Source: Rugalucina vietnamica (lineage: Eukaryota; Mollusca; Bivalvia; Lucinida; Lucinidae). Taken from it: a DNA stretch of 64,000 bases. Shown here piece after piece: positions 1 through 11,894 of this stretch. The notes below the pieces were generated by a model, which made no database searches, was not told the DNA's origin, and worked only from the letters and a program-made list of their open reading frames with translations. Within the stretch, counting starts at the first letter, position 1. The number at the start of each line of letters is the position of its first letter. Both the position numbers and the translations under genes were made by a program. Location of the stretch: contig OZ024876.1 of NCBI GenBank assembly GCA_964017185.1, forward strand, positions 12,897,726-12,961,725. The letters run 5' to 3'.

Positions 1-424
1 AATTTTCTCTGGATTATACCTCAAGGTGTAAATCATATGATTCAAATCCCCGGACTTCATGTTTTCGTTAAAGCCGTGTCACTCTCAGAAACCATTTATG
101 GCAAACTGATAAAACACGAATCTGAGCCCAGTACAGAATCCAATTAAACTGCACATAATGCCAATTTCCACGCCACAAATCAACAAATACCATAACACAA
201 AAAGAATGTTAAAATATCACAATTGAGCATAAAATTCTTCATGGCACAAATATTTTTTGCCGTGTCTAACATACATAGATATCCTTGACAATGCAGTAAA
301 CATGTCATGTTTACTCCTGTGTAAGAGTTTCCAAGTACCTATTATGCTCAACTAAACATTTAAAAGAAATCAAACAAATTATCCAAACCCCACAAACAGC
401 AAAAGTACATTTTTTATCGTGACA
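1..424 (-). repeat. LTR 1 (element's 3' LTR), cut by window start
   Basis: This segment matches the last 424 bases (in plus-strand order) of the complete LTR at 5073-7246. It ends in GTGACA and is followed directly by the pyrimidine run at 425-440, which is the polypurine tract on the element's own strand. Confidence 0.88.
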
Positions 425-440
425 TACCTTCCCCCTTTTG
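425..440 (-). other. Polypurine tract, copy 1
   Basis: Read on the minus strand this is a G/A-rich tract with five consecutive G residues, abutting the TG end of the 3' LTR. That is the expected place for plus-strand DNA priming in LTR elements. The same tract recurs at 7247-7262 in copy 2. Confidence 0.75.
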
Positions 441-775
441 AAGTGTGAAGCATCTCAAAAATGCGTAACACTAGATCTACGCGATAAAAAATTTACTAAA
501 TGAAGTCATATCTAGAGAATCATACTTGCAAAAACCTGCTTCCACGTATCGCAATCTAAATCTTTTATGATAAATGGAACATACTCGGATCTCGGAGGAA
601 ACTGCAAAGCTGCTTTCTTGCCCTTGATTCACTACATACGCAACAAATAGATAACCTTAATGCACAATACTCATGTTTCACAGAGTAACACTAATTGAAG
701 TCATATTTAGAAGATTATACTTTCAAGAACCATACCCCGATTACCGCGAACTTAAACTTTCCATGACAATCGGAT

Positions 776-3700
776 CTATACTCGGATTCCGGAGGAAACA
801 GCAAAAGCTATCGGCGTTAACCGTAATCCACTAAATACGCGACAAATAGTCTGTTCCGCCTTCCTTGCTTTCCATCTTACATATTTCCATTCAACGTCAC
901 AGGAACACTCCGCATTACTACATGTAGTATTAACCTTATTATTGGGCTTCCGTCTATGCGGCCACAGCCACCAGTTAGTCATTACACTGACTACACTTAC
1001 CCAAATAAAAGATATATGCCAGTCAGTTACAATACTGTCTACCCGCAACGCCACGGTAACCACCGCAACAAACGTGACCACGTTATTACATATCGACAAA
1101 AACCAAACCATGAATACCAATATATCTCCTGGACATTGGGAAGTAAGGAACAACATTATACTGATACGAATGTGTACCCAACCTGTGAAAGTAAGATATT
1201 GTCTACCTGCCAAACTCTCGTTAAATCTTAAACCTGGATGATATCTTGTCTCTAAACTACAACTTCCGGTGTCGGTCTCGTTAACGTCGGAGCTGAAAAT
1301 ACCAACCATACTTTGAGCATAACACTGTGTTACATCCTTTGCCGACGTTTCTTCTGTCGATCTTTCTGGTAACAAACCTGCATTCGCTCCCACTGGCAAC
1401 GTTGCCACACAATCTCCATCTCGGCCATTCTGACTCTCCATGTTTCTGTAAATGATAAATGGTAACTTACCACAATCTGCTGATTTCTCCGTATAGATTC
1501 TTATCAGCATGCTGTTTATCGTCCACCTGAAATGTTCCCCAAATACGTCATGTACCGTAGAATACATGGCGGTACACGGGACGGTATACAGAGCGATGTA
1601 CGGGTTGATGTACTGGTTGGTGTACGAGTTGGTGTACGGGTTAGTGTACGGTGTAGAGTGCGGGCCCATCACTGATCGCCTGAAAAACATCCTAGTACTC
1701 ACTTCCTTCATAATGGATGACGTAAATTGTGATCCTAAGTCTAAGCTGATCTCATAGGTTACTCCAACTTGATTAAAAATACTTATCAATGCATCTGCAA
1801 CAGCTTCCGTGTCAATTGACGCCAATGGCACTGCCTCTGGATATCTCGTTGCATAATCAACTACTGTAAGTATGAATCTATTCTTACTGTATGTCACAGG
1901 TTTCAAAGGTCCTATCAAATCAGTTGCAACTCTCTTGAATGGTACATCTATTCTAGGCATCTTTCCTAAGGGTGCTCGAATTATCTTACCCTTGGGTACA
2001 GTACGTTGACAAATGTCACATGACTGACAAAATCGTTTTATGTCGCTACTGATGCCTGGCCAATAAAATTCTGAGAGAACCTTTTGTATGGTTCGTTTAA
2101 CAGCTAAATGACCTGCCATTATTGACTCGTGAGCCAACTTCATTACCGTTTTGCGAAATTGCTGTGGCACTATAAGTTGTGTAAATAACCTACCTCGCTC
2201 AATGTTCGGCGAGCTAAACTTCCGGTACATCAAGTTATTTTTAATAAAATATGATGCATTCTTAAGACACTCCTTGGCTTCACACCGTGCCTTCATTACC
2301 TTCAAACTCTGATCTTCATTCTGGGCCTTCCGAATTTGATCCGGTGTAACTTCTTGTATAACTATTTCTGGTGTCTTCATACTCACATGTGTTCCTTCCT
2401 GTTTCTTCTGTGCCCTAGTTTGCACTGCTAATGTTGGCACCCAGTCCATATCCGGTTTGTTGCGTTCCCGTGCACCTGGAATATTACCTATGATTAAATC
2501 AACCAATGGCTTTTCCACACATAGTGCCAATACTTCCCCTTTGTAATATGGTGTGTCAATGTTTACCTTCACTTCCGGTACAACTCTTGTAGAATAATCT
2601 ACCATTACCATAGTTTGATTTCTTCCTGTATATGCACCTTCCGGGACTACATGTTTACTTACTATCACGCCCGAACATCCAGTATCTCGTAAAACCTCAA
2701 CCGATTTCTCTTCAACCATTCCTTGTACAGTACTAAGTTCTGAAAGAGATGATACTGAACTCACACTTACTTGGTGTTTCTCATGTAAGTTATCCTTACT
2801 CTCCATTGCTGCTTTGGAATAACTGACAGTATTTGTATACGTCAAGCAAGCTCCACATTTCTTAACATCTGTTGTTGTATCCTCATGACTGTCTTCATAT
2901 GTAGTCTGTACCTCCGAATCTTTGCTCTGAAAAGTAACCTTCTTTGTTGGTGATCTACCTCTATGTCCTACCGCACCTACTTTCATGATACCGGGTTTTA
3001 GTTCCGGACACTCCCTCCTGTAATGTGTTCCACCACAATTATAACATTTCAAACCTGGATAGTATTTACCTCTTCCTCTTCCATATGAGTTTTGATTATT
3101 AGGAATCTGGTCTCTTTTCACTGGTGACCTTGATCTGGATGCTGAATTAGAACGAGATCTACCTCTGTCATTCTTGAAAGTCAAATTAACAATATCCACA
3201 TACCTAGCTTCCTTGTAGGAATCCGCCAATTTACTAGCTTGCTCCAACGAAGTTGGTTCTCTCTCCCGTAGAAATAACTCCAGTTCTCTGTTACAAATAA
3301 ATGTAAACTGGTCTCTCAACATAAGATCCTGCAAACCTTCAAAAGTTTTAGGAATACCTGACATATCTATCCATCTTGTAAAGTAGCTCTTCAACCGTGC
3401 TGAAAACTGCTGAAACGTTTCACCGGTTTCTGGTCTACACTTTCTGTACTTACGCTTGAATCCTTCCTCTGTTAATTGATACCTTTGTAACAATGCACAC
3501 TTCAACTTGTCATAGTCCATTGCATCCTCCTGTGGCATCAATGCGTACACATCTAACGCTTTACCCTGTAATAACGCACTCAAATCAGTTGCCCATGTTT
3601 CTCTTTTCCACCCTTGTGCTGAAGCATACCGTTCAAACCTAAGTAAATATGCATCCATTTCGTCCTTACCTTCATTAAATGCCGGGATTTTAGGCGTTCT

Positions 3701-4372
3701 TGCCTTAATAGTGTCTCTTGGCGCTGGGATTGGCCTCTCCGCCCTTTGCGCTGTGATCCTCTCCATTTCTGCGAAATGTCTTCTGTCCTGCAATTCAATC
3801 TGCATTTCATACTCACGTTCTAATTTCTCTCTCTCTGCTACTAACCTCTCTCGTTCCAATGCAATCTCTGCCTCATACTTAGCCCTATCTGCAATTCTGA
3901 TCTTACGCTCTTCATCTGCCTTAAGCTCCATTTCTTCATTTGCATGCCTGTATTGTACTTCCAGTTCACGCTCTTTTAATGCTCTCTGGGTTTCTAACTC
4001 TTGTTCTTTTAATTCTTTCTGTCTTACCTTTTCAGCTTCTTGCGCTAGCAACTCATTCCGCTTCAGTTCAATTTCCTGTTTCTTAAGTTGTAATTCATAC
4101 TCCTTAATTTCTCGCTGCTTTTCTTGTTCATCAGCTTTAGCTTTTAACTCGCGCTCATGGCGTTCGCGTTCAGCTCTTAATTCCATCTCGCGGATTTCGC
4201 GTTCTGCTTTTTCTTTTTCGCGCTCTGCTTCTCGACGCTCACGTTCTGCATCACGTGCCGCTTGACGTTCATCACGTAGTATTACTTGTTGCTCTGAAAC
4301 AAACGCATTAAGTGCTTCACCTTCAAGACCTAAATCTTTTCCCACTTTGGTTAACTCTTTAACTACATCCAT
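776..4372 (-). CDS. Gag-pol-like ORF of Ty3/gypsy-type element, copy 1 (fossil)
   Basis: This is one open frame of 1198 codons. Residues of about 1-215 are a highly charged E/R/K-rich coiled coil. Residues of about 225-375 form a retrotransposon gag (SCAN-like) domain. A CCHC-type zinc knuckle (CYNCGGTHYRREC) lies near residue 440. A protease-like DTG motif (RDTGCSG) lies near residue 565. An integrase HHCC zinc-binding segment and the start of an integrase core (ATDLIGP) follow at roughly residues 730-900. The C-terminal 300 residues are not recognised; they include a tyrosine/proline-rich repeat of the form PYTN. The order fits Ty3/gypsy. I regard the element as broken and non-autonomous. 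Frames lying over this ORF on the other strand are shadows of the coiled-coil codons. Confidence 0.85.
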   Translation of the reverse strand: MDVVKELTKVGKDLGLEGEALNAFVSEQQVILRDERQAARDAERERREAEREKEKAEREIREMELRAERERHERELKAKADEQEKQREIKEYELQLKKQEIELKRNELLAQEAEKVRQKELKEQELETQRALKERELEVQYRHANEEMELKADEERKIRIADRAKYEAEIALERERLVAEREKLEREYEMQIELQDRRHFAEMERITAQRAERPIPAPRDTIKARTPKIPAFNEGKDEMDAYLLRFERYASAQGWKRETWATDLSALLQGKALDVYALMPQEDAMDYDKLKCALLQRYQLTEEGFKRKYRKCRPETGETFQQFSARLKSYFTRWIDMSGIPKTFEGLQDLMLRDQFTFICNRELELFLREREPTSLEQASKLADSYKEARYVDIVNLTFKNDRGRSRSNSASRSRSPVKRDQIPNNQNSYGRGRGKYYPGLKCYNCGGTHYRRECPELKPGIMKVGAVGHRGRSPTKKVTFQSKDSEVQTTYEDSHEDTTTDVKKCGACLTYTNTVSYSKAAMESKDNLHEKHQVSVSSVSSLSELSTVQGMVEEKSVEVLRDTGCSGVIVSKHVVPEGAYTGRNQTMVMVDYSTRVVPEVKVNIDTPYYKGEVLALCVEKPLVDLIIGNIPGARERNKPDMDWVPTLAVQTRAQKKQEGTHVSMKTPEIVIQEVTPDQIRKAQNEDQSLKVMKARCEAKECLKNASYFIKNNLMYRKFSSPNIERGRLFTQLIVPQQFRKTVMKLAHESIMAGHLAVKRTIQKVLSEFYWPGISSDIKRFCQSCDICQRTVPKGKIIRAPLGKMPRIDVPFKRVATDLIGPLKPVTYSKNRFILTVVDYATRYPEAVPLASIDTEAVADALISIFNQVGVTYEISLDLGSQFTSSIMKEVSTRMFFRRSVMGPHSTPYTNPYTNSYTNQYINPYIALYTVPCTAMYSTVHDVFGEHFRWTINSMLIRIYTEKSADCGKLPFIIYRNMESQNGRDGDCVATLPVGANAGLLPERSTEETSAKDVTQCYAQSMVGIFSSDVNETDTGSCSLETRYHPGLRFNESLAGRQYLTFTGWVHIRISIMLFLTSQCPGDILVFMVWFLSICNNVVTFVAVVTVALRVDSIVTDWHISFIWVSVVSVMTNWWLWPHRRKPNNKVNTTCSNAECSCDVEWKYVRWKARKAEQTICRVFSGLRLTPIAFAVSSGIRV

Positions 4373-5052
4373 GATTATTTCCCTTTTGAAAAATTATTAC
4401 TGTTTGTAAGGATGGTCACAATAAAACGAAATCTGAGTTATCAATTGATTCTCAACAACGTAAACTTCACAGTATTCACATCAATAAATAAGCAAAACCC
4501 AATGCTTACCAAGCTTCAACTTTTGTTTACCAATTGCCTCAACGCAACCTATTCTTAATAACCCATTAAGAATCACCCAGACATTCTACCACAATCAACT
4601 AATGCCTGTAACTGTTGCGTAACAATTTACAAAAGTAAGCCCATACTCATGAATACCTTAAACAAACCATTCAATTGACAAACCTCAAATTTCAGGATCA
4701 CCTGGTGCTTCACTGGTACACCCCGTCTCTGGTGCTCGCCAACCCTGACAGTCGGTCGACGGGAATATGAATTATCGGAGGACTCCCATCAGTCTAACCA
4801 TCGGCCCTCATAACTGAAATATACTTTGATATCTTGTTCTTAAGTGACAGTGTGACTGTAACATATACCAGTACAATGAAATTTTAGAGGTTACATTTGC
4901 ATTATTTTAAACAATTACTTTTACTTTGCTTAAGCATTGCTTACTTTGGTACACTAGAGAATTTCACTGTGATTCACATTTGGTTCTCTAAATCCTAGCA
5001 TATATAAACACCTCCAAGAGTTACTGATATCCAATGCAGAAATGTTGGGCGT

Positions 5053-5070
5053 ATCCCACTTCTGACACCA
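5053..5070 (-). other. Primer binding site, tRNA-Leu type, copy 1
   Basis: The plus strand reads ATCCCACTTCTGACACCA, which looks like the CCA-tailed 3' end of a tRNA-Leu. The element (minus strand) therefore carries its 18-base complement, two bases from the LTR edge at 5073. This placement fixes both the LTR boundary and the orientation. Confidence 0.85.
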
Positions 5071-5072
5071 AA

Positions 5073-7246
5073 TGTCACGGACTGACTCTACTTAATATAA
5101 AGTCAGAGGATACAATGGCTTGTTGTGCCCAACAAATCATGTATCGAATGACCAAGGGTATACGCTTCCTGCTATGAATGACCAGCAAATCTATGGGAGG
5201 GTTCAATTAAACAGAATTTTCAAATTATGATGATTTATTTATAATGATGTTTAAAGTGAGAAGCAAAGAAGGAGAAAAAAGATAGAAAGAGACTACAAAA
5301 AGAAATTACTGAGAAAAGAAAAAAAAAAAATACGTCCTTTGTTCATCAATGTCCCACACACTTTCCCATTGGCATCTCCGGGTATACTGTCACACGTTCG
5401 TCTCACTAGTACACTCGACACCACTGCTTGCAAAACAGTCCAGTGTTCCCAAAACGAACTGTAGACCACGCCCGTCCATTGTAAATCAAACACCAATGAT
5501 TTTATATTGTCCCGTTTATACCGTCACTGCCACCCCATATAGTTTAGCCCAGTTTAGTTTCAGGAATTCAGATTACGTCCATAGATTACAATTTCAGCTT
5601 CAAGGCCTGAAATAAAGTAACTGTCTTAACAACAAAATAACTGATAGTGTCGCAATTTATCATAACGAAATCTCCTGCAGCTATGCACGTCACAACATCC
5701 AATTGCAAATAACCTCCCACAATTCCGTACCCCGGAACTGTATTAGTTTATTCGCTAGATTGCTTGTACTATACATATAAACTATAATACTCCAGTATCT
5801 ACATTGAAACATTTATTCACATGTACGATACAGTTAAACCACATATGTCGCGAACTAACCCTAGTTCCTTTCCCAGCGACATCACAAGCAAATCTCCGAC
5901 ATGCATCCACAATTCCTCACCCAGGAATTGGTCCTGCCAATCTATGACCAAATTCATAGAAAGCCATTTCTCAGAATACGATAAATCTTGCGAGACAATC
6001 TTGTTACAATATTAAACCTTTCTTAAATGACATCACTAATTTCAGTAATAGCAAATATTCTTAATGACGTCATTAACGTCAAATTTAAGCGTTACGTTAC
6101 TATAACGTAAAACTTAAAATCTGAAATTTCCAGCCTTACAGCTTTGTTCCTTTAACTTCCTTTATGATGAGATGATTAGATAACATAACATAACATGAAA
6201 CTAAATGTACGTCAACGACAATAACGTCGCTACAAGTAACGTAGCACATAACAGAAATTTCCATTTTACAACTTTGGTTGACATACATACCGCGCAATGT
6301 CATTCTTACGCGAAATTTAATACATAAAAACTAAACCAATGCCGCTTCACGGCAACGTAGCGTGCAGAAATATAGAAATCTTCATTTTTACAACCCTATC
6401 AATGTGCTTTCCACCATAATGAGCTACATTATTATGGCTATACAATCTCACTGTACAAAATGTATATTTATGAACTGTTATAACTTACCGACGGCCGACT
6501 ACTCAGACTGGCGCTGACCATAACCTGGTGTACCAGATAAACCCATATCCAAACATCTCAAATTCATGCCCAATCTTTACATTCTTCCGATAATTCATAT
6601 TGATTCCACACAAAATAAGCTGCCTATTTATACGCATAAGTTTGTGAACATTTCCCTGAAAACCATACCGTTTTCCATCATATATTCCAAAACCATTCAT
6701 CAGAACATGTGAATAACCCACCGTGAGCAAGTGAATAACAATTCTAAATGCACATCCACTGACAACCACACCCAGATCAGCTTGCAAAAAGTTATATTGC
6801 TAACCATAAAATCGGCAATACAAATTTTCTCTGGATTATACCTCAAGGTGTAAATCATATGATTCAAATCCCCGGACTTCATGTTTTCGTTAAAGCCGTG
6901 TCACTCTCAGAAACCATTTATGGCAAACTGATAAAACACGAATCTGAGCCCAGTACAGAATCCAATTAAACTGCACATAATGCCAATTTCCACGCCACAA
7001 ATCAACAAATACCATAACACAAAAAGAATGTTAAAATATCACAATTGAGCATAAAATTCTTCATGGCACAAATATTTTTTGCCGTGTCTAACATACATAG
7101 ATATCCTTGACAATGCAGTAAACATGTCATGTTTACTCCTGTGTAAGAGTTTCCAAGTACCTATTATGCTCAACTAAACATTTAAAAGAAATCAAACAAA
7201 TTATCCAAACCCCACAAACAGCAAAAGTACATTTTTTATCGTGACA
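5073..7246 (-). repeat. LTR 2, complete (2174 bp), shared by both internal copies
   Basis: The LTR begins TGTCAC and ends GTGACA on either strand. It is flanked by the primer site of copy 1 at its left edge and the polypurine tract of copy 2 at its right edge. At 2.17 kb it is long for the family. It contains one palindromic TGACGTCA (CRE-type) site at 6065-6072. Small open frames within it show no recognisable product. Confidence 0.88.
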
Positions 7247-7262
7247 TACCTTCCCCCTTTTG
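7247..7262 (-). other. Polypurine tract, copy 2
   Basis: This is the same G/A-rich tract on the minus strand as at 425-440, here abutting the complete LTR that ends at 7246. Confidence 0.75.
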
Positions 7263-7597
7263 AAGTGTGAAGCATCTCAAAAATGCGTAACACTAGATCT
7301 ACGCGATAAAAAATTTACTAAATGAAGTCATATCTAGAGAATCATACTTGCAAAAACCTGCTTCCACGTATCGCAATCTAAATCTTTTATGATAAATGGA
7401 ACATACTCGGATCTCGGAGGAAACTGCAAAGCTGCTTTCTTGCCCTTGATTCACTACATACGCAACAAATAGATAACCTTAATGCACAATACTCATGTTT
7501 CACAGAGTAACACTAATTGAAGTCATATTTAGAAGATTATACTTTCAAGAACCATACCCCGATTACCGCGAACTTAAACTTTCCATGACAATCGGAT

Positions 7598-10500
7598 CTA
7601 TACTCGGATTCCGGAGGAAACAGCAAAAGCTATCGGCGTTAACCGTAATCCACTAAATACGCGACAAATAGTCTGTTCCGCCTTCCTTGCTTTCCATCTT
7701 ACATATTTCCATTCAACGTCACAGGAACACTCCGCATTACTACATGTAGTATTAACCTTATTATTGGGCTTCCGTCTATGCGGCCACAGCCACCAGTTAG
7801 TCATTACACTGACTACACTTACCCAAATAAAAGATATATGCCAGTCAGTTACAATACTGTCTACCCGCAACGCCACGGTAACCACCGCAACAAACGTGAC
7901 CACGTTATTACATATCGACAAAAACCAAACCATGAATACCAATATATCTCCTGGACATTGGGAAGTAAGGAACAACATTATACTGATACGAATGTGTACC
8001 CAACCTGTGAAAGTAAGATATTGTCTACCTGCCAAACTCTCGTTAAATCTTAAACCTGGATGATATCTTGTCTCTAAACTACAACTTCCGGTGTCGGTCT
8101 CGTTAACGTCGGAGCTGAAAATACCAACCATACTTTGAGCATAACACTGTGTTACATCCTTTGCCGACTTTTCTTCTGTCGATCTTTCTGGTAACAAACC
8201 TGCATTCGCTCCCACTGGCAACGTTGCCACACAATCTCCATCTCGGCCATTCTGACTCTCCATGTTTCTGTAAATGATAAATGGTAACTTACCACAATCT
8301 GCTGATTTCTCCGTATAGATTCTTATCAGCATGCTGTTTATCGTCCACCTGAAATGTTCCCCAAATACGTCATGTACCGTAGAATACATGGCGGTACACG
8401 GGACGGTATACAGAGCGATGTACGGGTTGATGTACTGGTTGGTGTACGAGTTGGTGTACGGGTTAGTGTACGGTGTAGAGTGCGGGCCCATCACTGATCG
8501 CCTGAAAAACATCCTAGTACTCACTTCCTTCATAATGGATGACTTAAATTGTGATCCTAAGTCTAAGCTGATCTCATAGGTTACTCCAACTTGATTAAAA
8601 ATACTTATCAATGCATCTGCAACAGCTTCCGTGTCAATTGACGCCAATGGCACTGCCTCTGGATATCTCGTTGCATAATCAACTACTGTAAGTATGAATC
8701 TATTCTTACTGTATGTCACAGGTTTCAAAGGTCCTATCAAATCAGTTGCAACTCTCTTGAATAGTACATCTATTCTAGGCATCTTTCCTAAGGGTGCTCG
8801 AATTATCTTACCCTTGGGTACAGTACGTTGACAAATGTCACATGACTGACAAAATCGTTTTATGTCGCTACTGATGCCTGGCCAATAAAATTCTGAGAGA
8901 ACCTTTTGTATGGTTCGTTTAACAGCTAAATGACCTGCCATTATTGACTCGTGAGCCAACTTCATTACCGTTTTGCGAAATTGCTGTGGCACTATAAGTT
9001 GTGTAAATAACCTACCTCGCTCAATGTTCGGCGAGCTAAACTTCCGGTACATCAAGTTATTTTTAATAAAATATGATGCATTCTTAAGACACTCCTTGGC
9101 TTCACACCGTGCCTTCATTACCTTCAAACTCTGATCTTCATTCTGGGCCTTCCGAATTTGATCCGGTGTAACTTCTTGTATAACTATTTCTGGTGTCTTC
9201 ATACTCACATGTGTTCCTTCCTGTTTCTTCTGTGCCCTAGTTTGCACTGCTAATGTTGGCACCCAGTCCATATCCGGTTTGTTGCGTTCCCGTGCACCTG
9301 GAATATTACCTATGATTAAATCAACCAATGGCTTTTCCACACATAGTGCCAATACTTCCCCTTTGTAATATGGTGTGTCAATGTTTACCTTCACTTCCGG
9401 TACAACTCTTGTAGAATAATCTACCATTACCATAGTTTGATTTCTTCCTGTATATGCACCTTCCGGGACTACATGTTTACTTACTATCACGCCCGAACAT
9501 CCAGTATCTCGTAAAACCTCAACCGATTTCTCTTCAACCATTCCTTGTACAGTACTAAGTTCTGAAAGAGATGATACTGAACTCACACTTACTTGGTGTT
9601 TCTCATGTAAGTTATCCTTACTCTCCATTGCTGCTTTGGAATAACTGACAGTATTTGTATACGTCAAGCAAGCTCCACATTTCTTAACATCTGTTGTTGT
9701 ATCCTCATGACTGTCTTCATATGTAGTCTGTACCTCCGAATCTTTGCTCTGAAAAGTAACCTTCTTTGTTGGTGATCTACCTCTATGTCCTACCGCACCT
9801 ACTTTCATGATACCGGGTTTTAGTTCCGGACACTCCCTCCTGTAATGTGTTCCACCACAATTATAACATTTCAAACCTGGATAGTATTTACCTCTTCCTC
9901 TTCCATATGAGTTTTGATTATTAGAAATCTGGTCTCTTTTCACTGGTGACCTTGATCTGGATGCTGAATTAGAACGAGATCTACCTCTGTCATTCTTGAA
10001 AGTCAAATTAACAATATCCACATACCTAGCTTCCTTGTAGGAATCCGCCAATTTACTAGCTTGCTCCAACGAAGTTGGTTCTCTCTCCCGTAGAAATAAC
10101 TCCAGTTCTCTGTTACAAATAAATGTAAACTGGTCTCTCAACATAAGATCCTGCAAACCTTCAAAAGTTTTAGGAATACCTGACATATCTATCCATCTTG
10201 TAAAGTAGCTCTTCAACCGTGCTGAAAACTGCTGAAACGTTTCACCGGTTTCTGGTCTACACTTTCTGTACTTACGCTTGAATCCTTCCTCTGTTAATTG
10301 ATACCTTTGTAACAATGCACACTTCAACTTGTCATAGTCCATTGCATCCTCCTGTGGCATCAATGCGTACACATCTAACGCTTTACCCTGTAATAACGCA
10401 CTCAAATCAGTTGCCCATGTTTCTCTTTTCCACCCTTGTGCTGAAGCATACCGTTCAAACCTAAGTAAATATGCATCCATTTCGTCCTTACCTTCATTAA

Positions 10501-11194
10501 ATGCCGGGATTTTAGGCGTTCTTGCCTTAATAGTGTCTCTTGGCGCTGGGATTGGCCTCTCCGCCCTTTGCGCTGTGATCCTCTCCATTTCTGCGAAATG
10601 TCTTCTGTCCTGTAATTCAATCTGCATTTCATACTCACGTTCTAATTTCTCTCTCTCTGCTACTAACCTCTCTCGTTCCAATGCAATCTCTGCCTCATAC
10701 TTAGCCCTATCTGCAATTCTGATCTTACGCTCTTCATCTGCCTTAAGCTCCATTTCTTCATTTGCATGCCTGTATTGTACTTCCAGTTCACGCTCTTTTA
10801 ATGCTCTCTGGGTTTCTAACTCTTGTTCTTTTAATTCTTTCTGTCTTACCTTTTCAGCTTCTTGCGCTAGCAACTCATTCCGCTTCAGTTCAATTTCCTG
10901 TTTCTTAAGTTGTAATTCATACTCCTTAATTTCTCGCTGCTTTTCTTGTTCATCAGCTTTAGCTTTTAACTCGCGCTCATGGCGTTCGCGTTCAGCTCTT
11001 AATTCCATCTCGCGGATTTCGCGTTCTGCTTTTTCTTTTTCGCGCTCTGCTTCTCGACGCTCACGTTCTGCATCACGTGCCGCTTGACGTTCATCACGTA
11101 GTATTACTTGTTGCTCTGAAACAAACGCATTAAGTGCTTCACCTTCAAGACCTAAATCTTTTCCCACTTTGGTTAACTCTTTAACTACATCCAT
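7598..11194 (-). CDS. Gag-pol-like ORF of Ty3/gypsy-type element, copy 2 (fossil)
   Basis: This is the same 1198-codon frame as at 776-4372, offset by exactly 6822 bases, and it differs at only a few residues. Gag coiled coil, gag domain, CCHC knuckle, protease-like motif and integrase parts are in the same order. The near identity of two adjacent copies sharing one LTR points to recent duplication, or a collapsed or expanded assembly. Like copy 1 it is treated as a broken fossil. Confidence 0.85.
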   Translation of the reverse strand: MDVVKELTKVGKDLGLEGEALNAFVSEQQVILRDERQAARDAERERREAEREKEKAEREIREMELRAERERHERELKAKADEQEKQREIKEYELQLKKQEIELKRNELLAQEAEKVRQKELKEQELETQRALKERELEVQYRHANEEMELKADEERKIRIADRAKYEAEIALERERLVAEREKLEREYEMQIELQDRRHFAEMERITAQRAERPIPAPRDTIKARTPKIPAFNEGKDEMDAYLLRFERYASAQGWKRETWATDLSALLQGKALDVYALMPQEDAMDYDKLKCALLQRYQLTEEGFKRKYRKCRPETGETFQQFSARLKSYFTRWIDMSGIPKTFEGLQDLMLRDQFTFICNRELELFLREREPTSLEQASKLADSYKEARYVDIVNLTFKNDRGRSRSNSASRSRSPVKRDQISNNQNSYGRGRGKYYPGLKCYNCGGTHYRRECPELKPGIMKVGAVGHRGRSPTKKVTFQSKDSEVQTTYEDSHEDTTTDVKKCGACLTYTNTVSYSKAAMESKDNLHEKHQVSVSSVSSLSELSTVQGMVEEKSVEVLRDTGCSGVIVSKHVVPEGAYTGRNQTMVMVDYSTRVVPEVKVNIDTPYYKGEVLALCVEKPLVDLIIGNIPGARERNKPDMDWVPTLAVQTRAQKKQEGTHVSMKTPEIVIQEVTPDQIRKAQNEDQSLKVMKARCEAKECLKNASYFIKNNLMYRKFSSPNIERGRLFTQLIVPQQFRKTVMKLAHESIMAGHLAVKRTIQKVLSEFYWPGISSDIKRFCQSCDICQRTVPKGKIIRAPLGKMPRIDVLFKRVATDLIGPLKPVTYSKNRFILTVVDYATRYPEAVPLASIDTEAVADALISIFNQVGVTYEISLDLGSQFKSSIMKEVSTRMFFRRSVMGPHSTPYTNPYTNSYTNQYINPYIALYTVPCTAMYSTVHDVFGEHFRWTINSMLIRIYTEKSADCGKLPFIIYRNMESQNGRDGDCVATLPVGANAGLLPERSTEEKSAKDVTQCYAQSMVGIFSSDVNETDTGSCSLETRYHPGLRFNESLAGRQYLTFTGWVHIRISIMLFLTSQCPGDILVFMVWFLSICNNVVTFVAVVTVALRVDSIVTDWHISFIWVSVVSVMTNWWLWPHRRKPNNKVNTTCSNAECSCDVEWKYVRWKARKAEQTICRVFSGLRLTPIAFAVSSGIRV

Positions 11195-11874
11195 GATTAT
11201 TTCCCTTTTGAAAAATTATTACTGTTTGTAAGGATGGTCACAATAAAACGAAATCTGAGTTATCAATTGATTCTCAACAACGTAAACTTCACAGTATTCA
11301 CATCAATAAATAAGCAAAACCCAATGCTTACCAAGCTTCAACTTTTGTTTACCAATTGCCTCAACGCAACCTATTCTTAATAACCCATTAAGAATCACCC
11401 AGACATTCTACCACAATCAACTAATGCCTGTAACTGTTGCGTAACAATTTACAAAAGTAAGCCCATACTCATGAATACCTTAAACAAACCATTCAATTGA
11501 CAAACCTCAAATTTCAGGATCACCTGGTGCTTCACTGGTACACCCCGTCTCTGGTGCTCGCCAACCCTGACAGTCGGTCGACGGGAATATGAATTATCGG
11601 AGGACTCCCATCAGTCTAACCATCGGCCCTCATAACTGAAATATACTTTGATATCTTGTTCTTAAGTGACAGTGTGACTGTAACATATACCAGTACAATG
11701 AAATTTTAGAGGTTACATTTGCATTATTTTAAACAATTACTTTTACTTTGCTTAAGCATTGCTTACTTTGGTACACTAGAGAATTTCACTGTGATTCACA
11801 TTTGGTTCTCTAAATCCTAGCATATATAAACACCTCCAAGAGTTACTGATATCCAATGCAGAAATGTTGGGCGT

Positions 11875-11892
11875 ATCCCACTTCTGACACCA
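11875..11892 (-). other. Primer binding site, tRNA-Leu type, copy 2
   Basis: Exact copy of the 5053-5070 site, 6822 bases on, with the same two-base gap to the LTR edge at 11895. Confidence 0.85.
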
Positions 11893-11894
11893 AA

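Noticed and set aside
3711-4265. 184-residue Ser-rich frame on the plus strand (and its copy at 10533)
   Set aside because: It is the complement of the charged coiled coil of the fossil gag; GAR/GAG codons read backwards give Ser and Leu codons.
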